Assembly: GCA_014804485.1 (NCBI GenBank)
Contig: JAAUZT010000018.1
Location: 1 to 64,000 of the forward strand
Direction: 5' to 3'
DNA: 64,000 nt
Origin: Lachnospiraceae bacterium
GTDB lineage: Bacteria > Bacillota > Clostridia > Lachnospirales > Lachnospiraceae
In this document: piece by piece, positions 1-7,973 of the stretch
Position numbering within the stretch: the stretch's first letter is position 1
Layout: each line of letters opens with the position of its first letter
Notes under the pieces: generated by a model
What the model was told of the DNA's origin: nothing
Seen by the model: only the letters and a program-made list of their open reading frames with translations
Databases searched by the model: none
Made by a program: the position numbers and the translations under genes

Positions 1-174
1 ATCCATTCCCGAAAGTGCATAAAGCAGGGTGGATTTGCCCGAACCCGATGCACCCATTATAATAGTGAAGTCCTTTTCCCTGATCTCAAGATCAAGATTC
101 TTGATGATATGCTGCTGCAAGCCGCCGCTTGAGAATGATTTGCACAATTTATCGGTATGAAGAATTGTACTCAT
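1..174 (-). CDS. ABC transporter ATP-binding protein, N-terminal part (runs off window)
   Basis: Only the first 58 codons are present; the gene continues beyond the left edge. It starts at ATG 174 behind a GGAGG-type site. The Walker A motif GASGSGKST lies at about residues 41-49, preceded by the usual first strand and a flexible loop (SFSSGGLQQH). This arrangement resembles the MacB/LolD/BceA class of export or peptide-resistance ATPases, but the fragment is too short to assign a substrate. The promoter region upstream carries two direct repeats overlapping a poor -35, which would suit control by a response regulator, as is known for BceAB-type transporters. Family is secure; subfamily is inference. 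Confidence 0.85.
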   Translation of the reverse strand, partial: MSTILHTDKLCKSFSSGGLQQHIIKNLDLEIREKDFTIIMGASGSGKSTLLYALSGMD

Positions 175-223
175 GTTTATTCCTCCATAGTAATCGAAAA
201 GAAGTTTGTGTTTCTATGGTATT

Positions 224-283
224 ATTATACATAATATTTCGAAAAGGTCTTTATCTGTTTACTATTTGTTTCTTATCTGTTTA
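224..283 (-). promoter_or_regulatory. Promoter with direct repeats, probably activator-dependent
   Basis: On the minus strand a perfect -10 TATAAT lies at 229-224, 50 bases upstream of the ABC ATPase start. The matching -35 position (252-247, AAAGAC) is poor. Two identical 11-base direct repeats, TTATCTGTTTA on the plus strand at 251-261 and 273-283, lie 22 bases apart (about two helical turns), and the proximal one overlaps the -35. This is the layout expected for an OmpR-type response regulator that activates transcription. The regulator itself is not in the window. Confidence 0.5.
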
Positions 284-305
284 TTAAATGGACAGTAAGG
301 AACAA

Positions 306-341
306 TAAAAAAGCATTGCCATCCGTTATGGAAAACAATGC
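306..341 (-). terminator. Intrinsic terminator, minus strand
   Basis: GCATTG (313-318) pairs with CAATGC (336-341), with an inner CCAT/ATGG stem. On the minus strand the stem is followed by six T residues (plus-strand A run 307-312). It would end transcripts from the lipoprotein gene at 551-1036, although it lies about 210 bases beyond that stop codon. Confidence 0.6.
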
Positions 342-550
342 TCATATCATGTTTCTGTTCCTGAACCTCTCTCATCAGAGCCACGCTGTCTTTGAAGCCT
401 TCCTTGTATGCAGCTCTCCTTCATTAAATACTGCCATAATCTTTCTCTGTAATTTTATCTTTTTGTCTAGCTATCACAAACCATCATTTCATTCTTATCT
501 ACTCTGAGTACCATAAGCATCATCAGCCCTATAATCCATCCATTCCACTC
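342..550. other. Intergenic stretch with a possible decayed coding remnant
   Basis: No intact gene is visible. On the minus strand one frame reads a plausible peptide (RQKDKITEKDYGSI, two stops, then AAYKEGFKDSVALMREVQEQ), interrupted by consecutive TAA and TGA codons near 421-426. It runs into the terminator at 306-341. This may be the relic of a small helical protein or chance. Confidence 0.2.
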
Positions 551-1036
551 TCAATACTTCTGAAACACATCACTCAAAGCATACACCGTATCATTCTCTC
601 CCATCACAGATAAAATCACATTCCCCCTGCTCTCGATCAGCATCGTCTCCGCGCTGACGCATACCCACTTATTCAGGTCTGCATTGTCTTTCAACTGCTG
701 TTTGACAGTATCAACCTGATCCTCGTCCACCCGAAGCAGTACACACTGATACGCAACCGATGACATCCTGGGCATGGACACAACGCCTTCCGTATACTCA
801 ATCTCATCTGTTCCTAAAATAGATATTTCAATATCTTCTGTCAATTCGTAAGTCTCGAAGCTGGCCATGCCTGCCCTAAAATCTTCCGATAAATCCGCAT
901 TCTCATAAAGCCCTGACATTATATCACCCAGATTTCCCTCCAGCTGATCCCCATCCTCTTTTTTACCGCAGGCAGCACAGAGAAATACCGTAAAAATACA
1001 TATACTGCACAACATCATCTTCTTCATTGATTTCAT
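551..1036 (-). CDS. DUF4358-type lipoprotein
   Basis: A 161-residue predicted lipoprotein. The start ATG at 1036 is chosen because GAGAGG lies 10 bases upstream and because the reading then opens with a proper signal: MKSMKKMM, a hydrophobic core, and a lipobox ending AAC at residue 23. The mature part begins with a charged KKEDGD segment, followed by a compact alpha/beta domain with a conserved-looking central stretch (VVSMPRMSSVAYQCVLLRV). The layout matches the DUF4358 proteins common in Lachnospiraceae, whose function is unknown; the assignment is from memory of the family. It probably sits on the outer face of the membrane. It is transcribed after, but not obviously with, the YkgJ-like gene 102 bases upstream. 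Confidence 0.7.
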   Translation of the reverse strand: MKSMKKMMLCSICIFTVFLCAACGKKEDGDQLEGNLGDIMSGLYENADLSEDFRAGMASFETYELTEDIEISILGTDEIEYTEGVVSMPRMSSVAYQCVLLRVDEDQVDTVKQQLKDNADLNKWVCVSAETMLIESRGNVILSVMGENDTVYALSDVFQKY

Positions 1037-1138
1037 ACAACTTGTACCTCTCTTCCATACTAATATAAAAAATCTAAAAACTACCATTCAATAAGAGTAG
1101 TATTACCAAAATTTTTCATAAAATATATCCATAGCCAA

Positions 1139-1768
1139 TTATGTATAATACTCTCGCATACGTTCCTCAAATTGCACATAAAAATCTTCTTCTGTATCAT
1201 AAGGCTTCTGATAGAATACTTTCAACATTTTTATATTGTTACTCTGCGTATATTCATCTGATTTTTGTTCTATAATCCGCGCCTGTATATCTTTTCGCAG
1301 ATCATGCCAATCGATCAGAAATTTCTCATATTGATGTAACGGGCTTATTTCCAGCCACTTTTTAATTTTTATTTTTGTCCGGTTCTGCACCTGACAAGCA
1401 TCTTCCAGCAAAAAATACCGCAATCCTTTTTCATCATAATTTCTACCCAACGGAAATAATCTGCACAGCCCGGGTCTGTAATCATGAATATTACATCGTC
1501 CGCTCTGATTTAAAAAGCCACAGGCATCTGTACCGCTCTGCATCTTAAGTGACGGCAGAATAAGCCCGTCCTCCACATGCAGTTCAATCTTTTCCTGCAT
1601 AAGCTGTGCAAAATTTAATTCTGTCGCCTTCTGCAGTTGACAAAGATCATAGGGGTCTAATACGATCGACTGTCCCATCCCACGACAGCATTCACTACAT
1701 CCGCTGCACTCATTACAGCCCAATTTTGCCAGATCATTGCTATTGTATAAAATCATATTCTTCACCAT
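1139..1768 (-). CDS. YkgJ-type cysteine-cluster protein
   Basis: A 209-residue soluble protein. Near the N-terminus it carries the dense motif CNECSGCSECCRGMG (about residues 18-32), and further cysteines occur at DACGF, GRCNIH, PGLCRLFP and EDACQ. This is the signature of the YkgJ/CxxCxxCC family, which binds zinc or an Fe-S cluster; the cellular role is not established. The start at 1768 lies 13 bases after the esterase stop codon, so the two are probably co-transcribed. A second ATG four codons in (1756) has a GGTG at good spacing and could be the real start. Confidence 0.75.
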   Translation of the reverse strand: MVKNMILYNSNDLAKLGCNECSGCSECCRGMGQSIVLDPYDLCQLQKATELNFAQLMQEKIELHVEDGLILPSLKMQSGTDACGFLNQSGRCNIHDYRPGLCRLFPLGRNYDEKGLRYFLLEDACQVQNRTKIKIKKWLEISPLHQYEKFLIDWHDLRKDIQARIIEQKSDEYTQSNNIKMLKVFYQKPYDTEEDFYVQFEERMREYYT

Positions 1769-1780
1769 GTTATATATAAC

Positions 1781-2635
1781 CTACCTGGCATACCCTAACT
1801 TCTCATGGAAAAAGTTAATTATACGCCGCCACGTCTCTCTCTGGAAAAACTGATAGTCAGCATGGTTAGCTCCCTCGATTGCGATCAGCTTCACATCACA
1901 GCCGGCTTCCTCCAACTTATCATGCAACAATTCTCCCTGCATAAACGGCACTGTATCGTCTTTAGTCCCATGCATGATCATAAACGGAGGTGCATCCTTT
2001 GACACATAAGCAACAGGACATATCCTAATCGCATCCTCCTTGTAAAGCATCACATTCTTACCCAGAAGCAGTGATTCCATGGATGCTGCCGCTTCGGCTG
2101 CCGATTCATATGGAAATGCCGAAACGTCAGTAGGCGGATACCACGGACACGCCGCCTGCACTTTACTGGAATATTCCAGATACTCTCCAACATCAAATGC
2201 AGAATCATTAGCTAATGCCGCCATTGCCGTCAGATAACCGCCAGCCGATTCTCCCATCACTCCGAAATGCTCTGTGTCAATATTATATCGCTTACTGTGC
2301 GCACGCAGATACCGTATCCCTGCTTTTACATCCGTCAGCTGAGCCGGATAGATTTCTTCATTAGTTGTACGATACTCCACGCTTGCAACTACGAATCCGC
2401 TCCGTGCAAGCTCCGACAGATATGCAAGATGTGCCGATCTGTCCATCACTCTCCATGCACCACCACAGATCCAAACAATACAAGGATAGACCTTTTCACT
2501 GTCCTCCGGATAGATGATATCCATCTTCAAGTCTCTGATTGTGTGTCCGAACCATGCATCTACCTGTGCAAAGGTTACACCGGCCGCAACGGAATACTGC
2601 GGCTCTTCTTTATTGATCCTCACTGTTTCACGCAT
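1781..2635 (-). CDS. Alpha/beta-hydrolase, acetyl-esterase/lipase type
   Basis: A 284-residue cytoplasmic hydrolase. The nucleophile elbow GESAGG puts the catalytic serine at about residue 130. The acid lies in HGTKDDTVPF and the histidine in EGANHADYQ. The oxyanion region reads CGGAW where many relatives have HGGG, as in hormone-sensitive-lipase-like esterases. The start at 2635 is preferred over an upstream ATG because AAAGGAG sits just before it. Likely substrates are acetylated sugars or small esters; the specificity cannot be read from the sequence. It leads a two-gene unit with the YkgJ-like gene behind a promoter at 2678-2706. Confidence 0.8.
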   Translation of the reverse strand: MRETVRINKEEPQYSVAAGVTFAQVDAWFGHTIRDLKMDIIYPEDSEKVYPCIVWICGGAWRVMDRSAHLAYLSELARSGFVVASVEYRTTNEEIYPAQLTDVKAGIRYLRAHSKRYNIDTEHFGVMGESAGGYLTAMAALANDSAFDVGEYLEYSSKVQAACPWYPPTDVSAFPYESAAEAAASMESLLLGKNVMLYKEDAIRICPVAYVSKDAPPFMIMHGTKDDTVPFMQGELLHDKLEEAGCDVKLIAIEGANHADYQFFQRETWRRIINFFHEKLGYAR

Positions 2636-2677
2636 ATATTTTTCTCCTTTATTTATCCGCATATCTCAATGTAAATT

Positions 2678-2706
2678 ATTGTATCAAAAACGGATTAGGT
2701 TGTAAA
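2678..2706 (-). promoter_or_regulatory. Sigma-A-type promoter of the esterase gene
   Basis: Minus strand: -35 TTTACA (2706-2701), 17-base spacer, -10 TACAAT (2683-2678). It lies about 45 bases upstream of the start codon at 2635. Confidence 0.6.
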
Positions 2707-2784
2707 TCTTCGCATTGTTTGCATATGGTAATCTTTATGTGATAAACCCTATATGTAATAAGATCATGTTATGAAATTGAAATA

Positions 2785-2824
2785 CCCCTTTTGCCGAAGC
2801 ATTTTGTCACTCTGACAAAAGGGG
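2785..2824. other. Alternative-hairpin sequence after the metallohydrolase gene
   Basis: CCCCTTTTG (2785-2793) is complementary to CAAAAGGGG (2816-2824). Between them TTTTGTCA (2802-2809) is complementary to TGACAAAA (2813-2820) around a 3-base loop. The two stems share bases and cannot form together. Minus-strand transcripts from 2889 run into it, so it may act as a terminator, but the T tract after it is poor (TATTTC). Confidence 0.4.
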
Positions 2825-2888
2825 GGATTGTTTGGCTAAACAGCCATTTTATTTATAGTGATTTTACAGTATATGGCATGCGGTCCGA

Positions 2889-4106
2889 TTATGGATTACA
2901 TCTCTTACACGGAACATACCCTGCAGCAATTACATCATCCCTGGACATCGTTGTATCTTCTCTGTTCTTCGGTTTGATTGTATCTACGCTGCTACAGCTC
3001 GGCATATGGAATTTATGCGTATTCTTATTCAAAACATACGTAATTCCGGCAGGCTGTGAAGAGGCAGTATCCTTTTGTGACTCTTGCACTGCCGCCGTGT
3101 CATTCGAGGCATTCTGCTTATCCGTTGATGAATCGCCTGTCCCTTTAGCAGAATCATCTGCCTTCTGTGTTGTTGTCGCTTTATTCTTCGCTGATTGTGA
3201 TGTTTCAGATGTGGTTGAATTTTGGGTTGGTTCTCCGGCTTTCCATGTCTCTGACGCCGGTACGTTAAAGGTAATCTTCTTGCCATCCGCTGTGGCAACA
3301 ATCGTCCCCTCTTCGTCAGTTCTGTACACCTTTACGCCATTTGTCCTTAGTATATTCAATGTCTCAGCGTGAGGATGCCCGTAGGAATTGTCTTCGCCGC
3401 AGCTTATCACCGCATAAGTCGGTTTTACAGCTTTGAAAAAATCTTTGGATGTAGAATACCTGCTTCCGTGATGTCCTACTTTATATACATCCGCAGCAAT
3501 ACTGATTCCATTATCCAGTATATCTTTCTCGGCATCCTCTCCCGCATCGCCGGTAAACAGGAACTTATTACTTCCGTTTTTGACAAGCAAGGCAATTGAT
3601 GCATCGTTCGAATTATCATATTTGTCATTAGGCGCAAGTATAGTGATGGAGGCTGCTCCCAAAGTGTACTGTGAACCGACACCCGGCGTAGTATACTTGA
3701 GTCTCTTATCATCCAATGCCTGTATCACTTTTTGATAGGTTTTCGTATCTTTTTCATAATTGGATACAAACACTTTATCAATATCAAATTTCGTAATAAT
3801 AACCGGAGCACCGCCGATATGGTCAGCATCAGGGTGGGTGAGAATCAGGTAATCCAGTTTCTTGATCTTACGCTTTTGAAGATAATTCTGGATGGCAGTA
3901 CCTTTTGTATCATCTCCCGCATCGATCAGCATGGCATGTTCTCCACAGGTAATCAAAGTCGAATCTCCATGTCCCACATCAATGAAATGTACTTCCATTG
4001 TGTCAGGATTCGCAGCCTCTGCCGGTGTGGAAGCAGATAACAATCCTCCTACGGCAACTGCGACGACCAGAAACAGATTTATTATTCGCTTATATATTTT
4101 TTTCAT
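2889..4106 (-). CDS. Secreted ComEC-like metallo-beta-lactamase-fold hydrolase with Ada-like C-terminal tail
   Basis: A 405-residue exported protein. The signal peptide ends at about residue 32 (TPAEAAN). The metallo-beta-lactamase core follows: FIDVGHGDS, the metal-binding HPDADH at about 91-96, FTGDAGEDAE, VGHHGSRYS and SYGHPHAE, as in the extracellular nuclease-like domain of ComEC/Rec2. A Ser/Thr/Gln-rich linker (about 280-350) leads to a C-terminal segment with FHMPSCSSV, an NRE-type motif and GYVPCKRCNP, resembling the zinc-binding N-terminal domain of Ada and the tails of some secreted nucleases. A DNA- or nucleotide-related hydrolase outside the cell is a reasonable inference. The start has AGGAGAG upstream, and an extended -10 (TGG TATAAT) lies at 4144-4139. 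Confidence 0.8.
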   Translation of the reverse strand: MKKIYKRIINLFLVVAVAVGGLLSASTPAEAANPDTMEVHFIDVGHGDSTLITCGEHAMLIDAGDDTKGTAIQNYLQKRKIKKLDYLILTHPDADHIGGAPVIITKFDIDKVFVSNYEKDTKTYQKVIQALDDKRLKYTTPGVGSQYTLGAASITILAPNDKYDNSNDASIALLVKNGSNKFLFTGDAGEDAEKDILDNGISIAADVYKVGHHGSRYSTSKDFFKAVKPTYAVISCGEDNSYGHPHAETLNILRTNGVKVYRTDEEGTIVATADGKKITFNVPASETWKAGEPTQNSTTSETSQSAKNKATTTQKADDSAKGTGDSSTDKQNASNDTAAVQESQKDTASSQPAGITYVLNKNTHKFHMPSCSSVDTIKPKNREDTTMSRDDVIAAGYVPCKRCNP

Positions 4107-4334
4107 ATCGCTCTCTCCTGTATTATTTTAATAGTTCTATTATACCAAAAAATCTGTTAAAACCTATTACTTTCTATAAATAACACTCTATTTTTTCACA
4201 ATAAAACTCACATGTTATTTATTTCCTTACTTTATGTACCACTAAAAAACTGAACATAACTCTCCATCCTTAGCTTTCCACTATTTAGTTTATACCTCTG
4301 CAGATTTTTATTTAGTCATTTTCATAAGTAATCA

Positions 4335-4910
4335 TTATCTCATTTTTACAATTTCATAAATATCACTTCCGAATTTCTGTTCAAAATGCCTTTTCAATTC
4401 CATATTTTTGTCCCACTTCGACTGCGGGTAATGCCCATATCTTATTTTAACATCATTCATACGCTCCTCCATGTCAACTACGCCTTCTGCGGCAGCTATG
4501 GAATCACAAAGCTGAATCAACTTATCATACTCATCAAACTCTATCCCATCTAATGCCTGTCTGATCTCTTCTATCTGCTGTTCCGATATATCAAAGTTTC
4601 CAATATAATCTTCCAGTTTTCCTTCATTAAAAGAATGTGTCAGGCATATTCTGGCTACTTCATCATAACCACATTCAAGCATATACTTCCATCCATCATA
4701 CACATGCCCCAAATGCTTTACACCGAACTTTCTTCCGATATCATGCATAAGCCCTAAAACATATGCCTTCTCCGGGTTCATCCCCATACATTTTTCTGCA
4801 ATTTTCTTCGCGCATTGCGCCGCCACACGACTATGATTCTCCCATGGTCCCGGATTACACTGCGCTGCTTCTTTCAGCAGCCTCTCTGCTTCCTGTATTG
4901 TCGGATACAT
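4335..4910 (-). CDS. HD-domain phosphohydrolase-like protein
   Basis: A 191-residue cytoplasmic protein with a single HD domain: an early His in NHSRVAA, the HD pair in MHDIGRKFG and a later Asp in LIQLCDSIAA. These are the metal ligands of the HD superfamily, whose members hydrolyse nucleotides or other phosphate esters; no more exact substrate can be read. It is preceded by AGAGGG and by a promoter at 4951-4979. It is followed by a 228-base gap before the metallohydrolase, which has its own -10, so it is probably transcribed alone. Confidence 0.75.
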   Translation of the reverse strand: MYPTIQEAERLLKEAAQCNPGPWENHSRVAAQCAKKIAEKCMGMNPEKAYVLGLMHDIGRKFGVKHLGHVYDGWKYMLECGYDEVARICLTHSFNEGKLEDYIGNFDISEQQIEEIRQALDGIEFDEYDKLIQLCDSIAAAEGVVDMEERMNDVKIRYGHYPQSKWDKNMELKRHFEQKFGSDIYEIVKMR

Positions 4911-4950
4911 AATTTCCCTCTTTTTTCTTATATATAAATTATTTATATAT

Positions 4951-4979
4951 AGTATATCACAATTCCCATCTATTGTATA
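4951..4979 (-). promoter_or_regulatory. Promoter of the HD-domain gene
   Basis: Minus strand: -35 TATACA (4979-4974), 17-base spacer, -10 TATACT (4956-4951). It is about 40 bases from the start at 4910. Confidence 0.5.
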
Positions 4980-5035
4980 AAAGATTCGTAGGGCCGGAAA
5001 TACATTTATTTAATGATAGCACACACTTTATAACA

Positions 5036-5155
5036 TACGATATTATAACGTTCGGTATTGTATCGCCCGACATCGTAACTCTTGTTATTATAACAGGTGG
5101 TGTCGCTTTAATGTATTTATATAACAACAGATATCGTAAGCATTGTTATCATAAC
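5036..5155. repeat. Cluster of GTTATNATAAC palindromes
   Basis: Two near-perfect palindromes, GTTATTATAAC at 5084-5094 and GTTATCATAAC at 5145-5155, and a related half (TATTATAACG, 5041-5050) lie within 120 bases upstream of the HD-domain gene. CGAT/ATCG-like words recur between them. The region has no gene. It may be a multi-site operator or a small degenerate repeat block. Confidence 0.35.
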
Positions 5156-5184
5156 GATTGCACTTTATCACTATCCTATTACAC

Positions 5185-5223
5185 AAAAAAGCACTGTAAC
5201 TTAATAAAATCACAGTGCTTTTT
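5185..5223 (-). terminator. Strong intrinsic terminator
   Basis: AAAAAGCACTGT (5186-5197) pairs perfectly with ACAGTGCTTTTT (5212-5223) around a 14-base loop. It is flanked by A and T runs, so it could work on both strands. It lies 37 bases beyond the stop of the GGGtGRT gene and would end that operon. Confidence 0.85.
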
Positions 5224-5260
5224 ATCTTTACATCTTATTTTCTAATGGAATATAACTCTA

Positions 5261-6271
5261 TTAGAACTTCCCAGCCTTAGCAGCCTCCTCAATCGAAACC
5301 GCAACAGCAACCGTTGCGCCGACCATCGGGTTGTTACCCATACCGATCAGACCCATCATCTCAACGTGAGCCGGAACGGAGGAAGAACCTGCGAACTGTG
5401 CATCGGAGTGCATACGTCCTAATGTATCCGTGAAACCATAGGAAGCAGGACCTGCAGCCATGTTATCGGGATGAAGTGTACGTCCCGTACCACCGCCGGA
5501 AGCAACGGAGAAATACTTCTTGCCGGCTTCGGTTCTCTCTTTCTTATATGTACCCGCAACAGGATGCTGGAATCTTGTAGGGTTGGTAGAGTTACCTGTG
5601 ATGGAAACATCTACATTCTCCTTCCACATGATCGCAACACCTTCCGGAACAGAGTTAGCGCCATAGCAGTTTACTTTGGAACGAAGACCATCGGAGTAAG
5701 CGATTCTTTCAATCTCTTTTACTTCATTTGTATAAGGATCATACTCTGTCTCAACGAATGTGAATCCGTTAATTCTGGAGATAATCTTCGCAGCGTCTTT
5801 ACCAAGACCGTTCAGGATAACACGAAGGGGTTTCTGGCGAACCTTGTTAGCCTTCTCAGCGATACCGATCGCACCTTCTGCTGCTGCAAAGGATTCATGA
5901 CCTGCTAAGAATGCGAAGCAGTCTGTCTCCTCTTCCAGTAACATCTTACCAAGATTACCGTGTCCAAGACCAACCTTTCGGGTATCGGCAACAGAACCGG
6001 GGATACAGAATGCCTGAAGTCCTTCACCGATTGCTGCGGCAGCGTCAGCCGCCTTCTTGCAGTCTTTTTTGATTGCAATTGCAGCGCCTACCGTGTAAGC
6101 CCAGCATGCGTTCTCAAAACAGATCGGCTGGATTTTCTTTACCTGCTCATATACGTCTAAGCCGGCATCTTTTGTGATTTTCTCAGCTTCTTCGATAGAA
6201 GAAATACCATAACTGTTTAATACGGAATTGATCTTATCAATTCTTCTCTCATATGATTCAAATAAAGCCAT
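5261..6271 (-). CDS. GGGtGRT family protein
   Basis: A 336-residue protein that contains the family-naming motif SGGGTGRTLHPD in its last third, together with long conserved-looking stretches (GNSTNPTRFQHP, SSSVPAHVEMMGLIGMGNNP). The family is widespread in anaerobic Firmicutes and nearly always sits beside a NifU-like scaffold protein, as here, where that gene ends 18 bases upstream. The role is not established; a link with Fe-S cluster chemistry is inferred from the pairing. The start follows GAAGGAGG. No signal peptide or membrane segment is seen, so it should be cytoplasmic. The strong terminator at 5185-5223 closes the operon. Confidence 0.85.
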   Translation of the reverse strand: MALFESYERRIDKINSVLNSYGISSIEEAEKITKDAGLDVYEQVKKIQPICFENACWAYTVGAAIAIKKDCKKAADAAAAIGEGLQAFCIPGSVADTRKVGLGHGNLGKMLLEEETDCFAFLAGHESFAAAEGAIGIAEKANKVRQKPLRVILNGLGKDAAKIISRINGFTFVETEYDPYTNEVKEIERIAYSDGLRSKVNCYGANSVPEGVAIMWKENVDVSITGNSTNPTRFQHPVAGTYKKERTEAGKKYFSVASGGGTGRTLHPDNMAAGPASYGFTDTLGRMHSDAQFAGSSSVPAHVEMMGLIGMGNNPMVGATVAVAVSIEEAAKAGKF

Positions 6272-6289
6272 CTTATCTTAATCCTCCTT

Positions 6290-6982
6290 CTATTCGCATC
6301 TGGGGTCAATAATCTTAACAGCATCATCAACGCGTCCGTACTGTCCACATGCTTTCTCATAAGCAGTATTCGGGTCATCACCCTTCTTGATGAAGTCTGT
6401 CATCTTACCGAGACTTACAAACTTATAACCGATGATCTCATCATTTGCATCCAGTGCAATACCTGTTACATAACCTTCAGCCATTTCAAGGTAACGAGGA
6501 CCTTTCTTCAATGTACCGTACATCGTTCCGACCTGACTTCTTAAACCTTTACCCAAATCCTCCAGACCTGCGCCTACCGGAAGACCTTCCTCTGAGAATG
6601 CGGACTGTGTACGACCGTATACGATCTGTAAGAACAGCTCTCTCATAGCCGTATTAATGGCATCACATACAAGGTCAGTATTGAGTGCTTCCATAACCGT
6701 TAAGCCCGGCAGAATCTCAGACGCCATAGCAGCGGAATGTGTCATACCGGAACATCCGATAGTCTCAACGAGAGCCTCCTGAATGATTCCCTCTTTCACA
6801 TTCAGAGTCAGCTTACATGCACCCTGCTGGGGAGCACACCAGCCTACACCGTGTGTCAAACCGGAAATATCCTTTACTTCTTTCGCCTGAACCCATTTTG
6901 CTTCTTCCGGGATCGGCGCACAGCCATGATGAACGCCCTGTGCCACTGTACACATTTCTTCAACTTCTTTTGAATAAATCAT
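6290..6982 (-). CDS. NifU-like iron-sulfur cluster assembly scaffold protein
   Basis: A 230-residue NifU_N/IscU-like protein. Conserved-looking cysteines lie in GWCAPQQGACKL (about residues 48-56) and IGCSGMTHS (about 76), with two further cysteines near the N-terminus and one close to the C-terminal end. Family members hold a nascent Fe-S cluster. It is longer than IscU, with an extra C-terminal region (about 150-230), as in homologues paired with GGGtGRT proteins. The start has AAAGGAG, and the two genes form one transcription unit. No isc/suf genes are nearby, so this may be a dedicated rather than a general assembly pair. Confidence 0.8.
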   Translation of the reverse strand: MIYSKEVEEMCTVAQGVHHGCAPIPEEAKWVQAKEVKDISGLTHGVGWCAPQQGACKLTLNVKEGIIQEALVETIGCSGMTHSAAMASEILPGLTVMEALNTDLVCDAINTAMRELFLQIVYGRTQSAFSEEGLPVGAGLEDLGKGLRSQVGTMYGTLKKGPRYLEMAEGYVTGIALDANDEIIGYKFVSLGKMTDFIKKGDDPNTAYEKACGQYGRVDDAVKIIDPRCE

Positions 6983-7154
6983 GTGATAACTCCTTTCGAT
7001 TATGTATAATTATTTCATAACAGGCCTGCTCGCCTGTCATAACCGCTAGTCCTATTTTCGCATATTACGAGTAAAAAATCCAGTCATTTCTATGAATTAT
7101 ATGCAGATTTTTACAAAATAATGACAACCCGAATCTCAGAATCTGATCGCCGCC

Positions 7155-7973
7155 CTACGATAGTATCATTCTGTCATTGGCAAACTCTCCTCCGCTGGCT
7201 TCCTCAAACTTCGACAAAAGATCTGACACATGGAGACTTTTCTTCTCCTCCCCACGCACATCGTAGATAATCCTGCCCTCATGCATCATGATAAGGCGGT
7301 TGCCGTGGGTAATCGCATCTTTCATATTATGTGTAACCATCATTGCCGTCAAATGATTCTCCTCTATGATTTTATCAGACAATGCCAATACTTTCGCCGC
7401 CGTCTTCGGATCCAATGCTGCCGTGTGCTCGTCAAGAAGCAGCAGATTCGGTTTCTGCAAAGATGCCATAAGCAGGGTCACGGCTTGACGCTGTCCTCCG
7501 GAAAGAAGTCCGACCTTAGAGGTCAGCCGGTCTTCCAGTCCAAGATCTAAAGTCTTAAGCATCCCCATATACCGCTCTTTCTCTTCCTTAGTCACGCCCC
7601 ACTTTAAAGTACGCCTTTTGCCACGTCTTGCGGCAAGAGCCATATTTTCCTCTATGGACATAGTCGCCGCCGTACCGGTCATCGGATCCTGAAAAACGCG
7701 TCCGAGGTATTTCGCCCTCTTATGCTCGGGCAGGGATGTCACATCCGTACCTCCGATGATGATGGAACCGCAGTCTACCGGCCACACACCGGCAATTGCA
7801 TTAAGCGCAGTGGATTTGCCTGCACCGTTACCGCCGATAATGGTCACAAAATCACCATCCTCAAGCTGCAGATTCAGCCCGTCCAGAGCCGTCTTTTCGT
7901 TGATCGTTCCCGAATTGAAAGTCTTATGAATATCTCTTAATTCCAATGCATACGTCTTTGCTCCGTTACTCAT
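7155..7973 (-). CDS. ABC transporter ATP-binding protein (aromatic amino acid type importer)
   Basis: A 272-residue ABC ATPase. Walker A is GGNGAGKST, the signature LLSGGQRQA, Walker B LLLLDEHTAALD, and the switch His lies in MVTHNM. Its start overlaps the permease stop by 4 bases (ATGA), which shows translational coupling. With the permease and PF04392-type binding protein upstream it forms a complete importer. Systems of this type are linked to tryptophan/tyrosine uptake (TrpXYZ) in related Firmicutes, but other substrates are possible. It acts on the inner face of the membrane. Confidence 0.85.
   Translation of the reverse strand: MSNGAKTYALELRDIHKTFNSGTINEKTALDGLNLQLEDGDFVTIIGGNGAGKSTALNAIAGVWPVDCGSIIIGGTDVTSLPEHKRAKYLGRVFQDPMTGTAATMSIEENMALAARRGKRRTLKWGVTKEEKERYMGMLKTLDLGLEDRLTSKVGLLSGGQRQAVTLLMASLQKPNLLLLDEHTAALDPKTAAKVLALSDKIIEENHLTAMMVTHNMKDAITHGNRLIMMHEGRIIYDVRGEEKKSLHVSDLLSKFEEASGGEFANDRMILS

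Noticed and set aside
5036-5155. CRISPR-like array
   Set aside because: The repeated words are only 11 bases, differ in spacing and have no uniform spacers; no cas genes are present.
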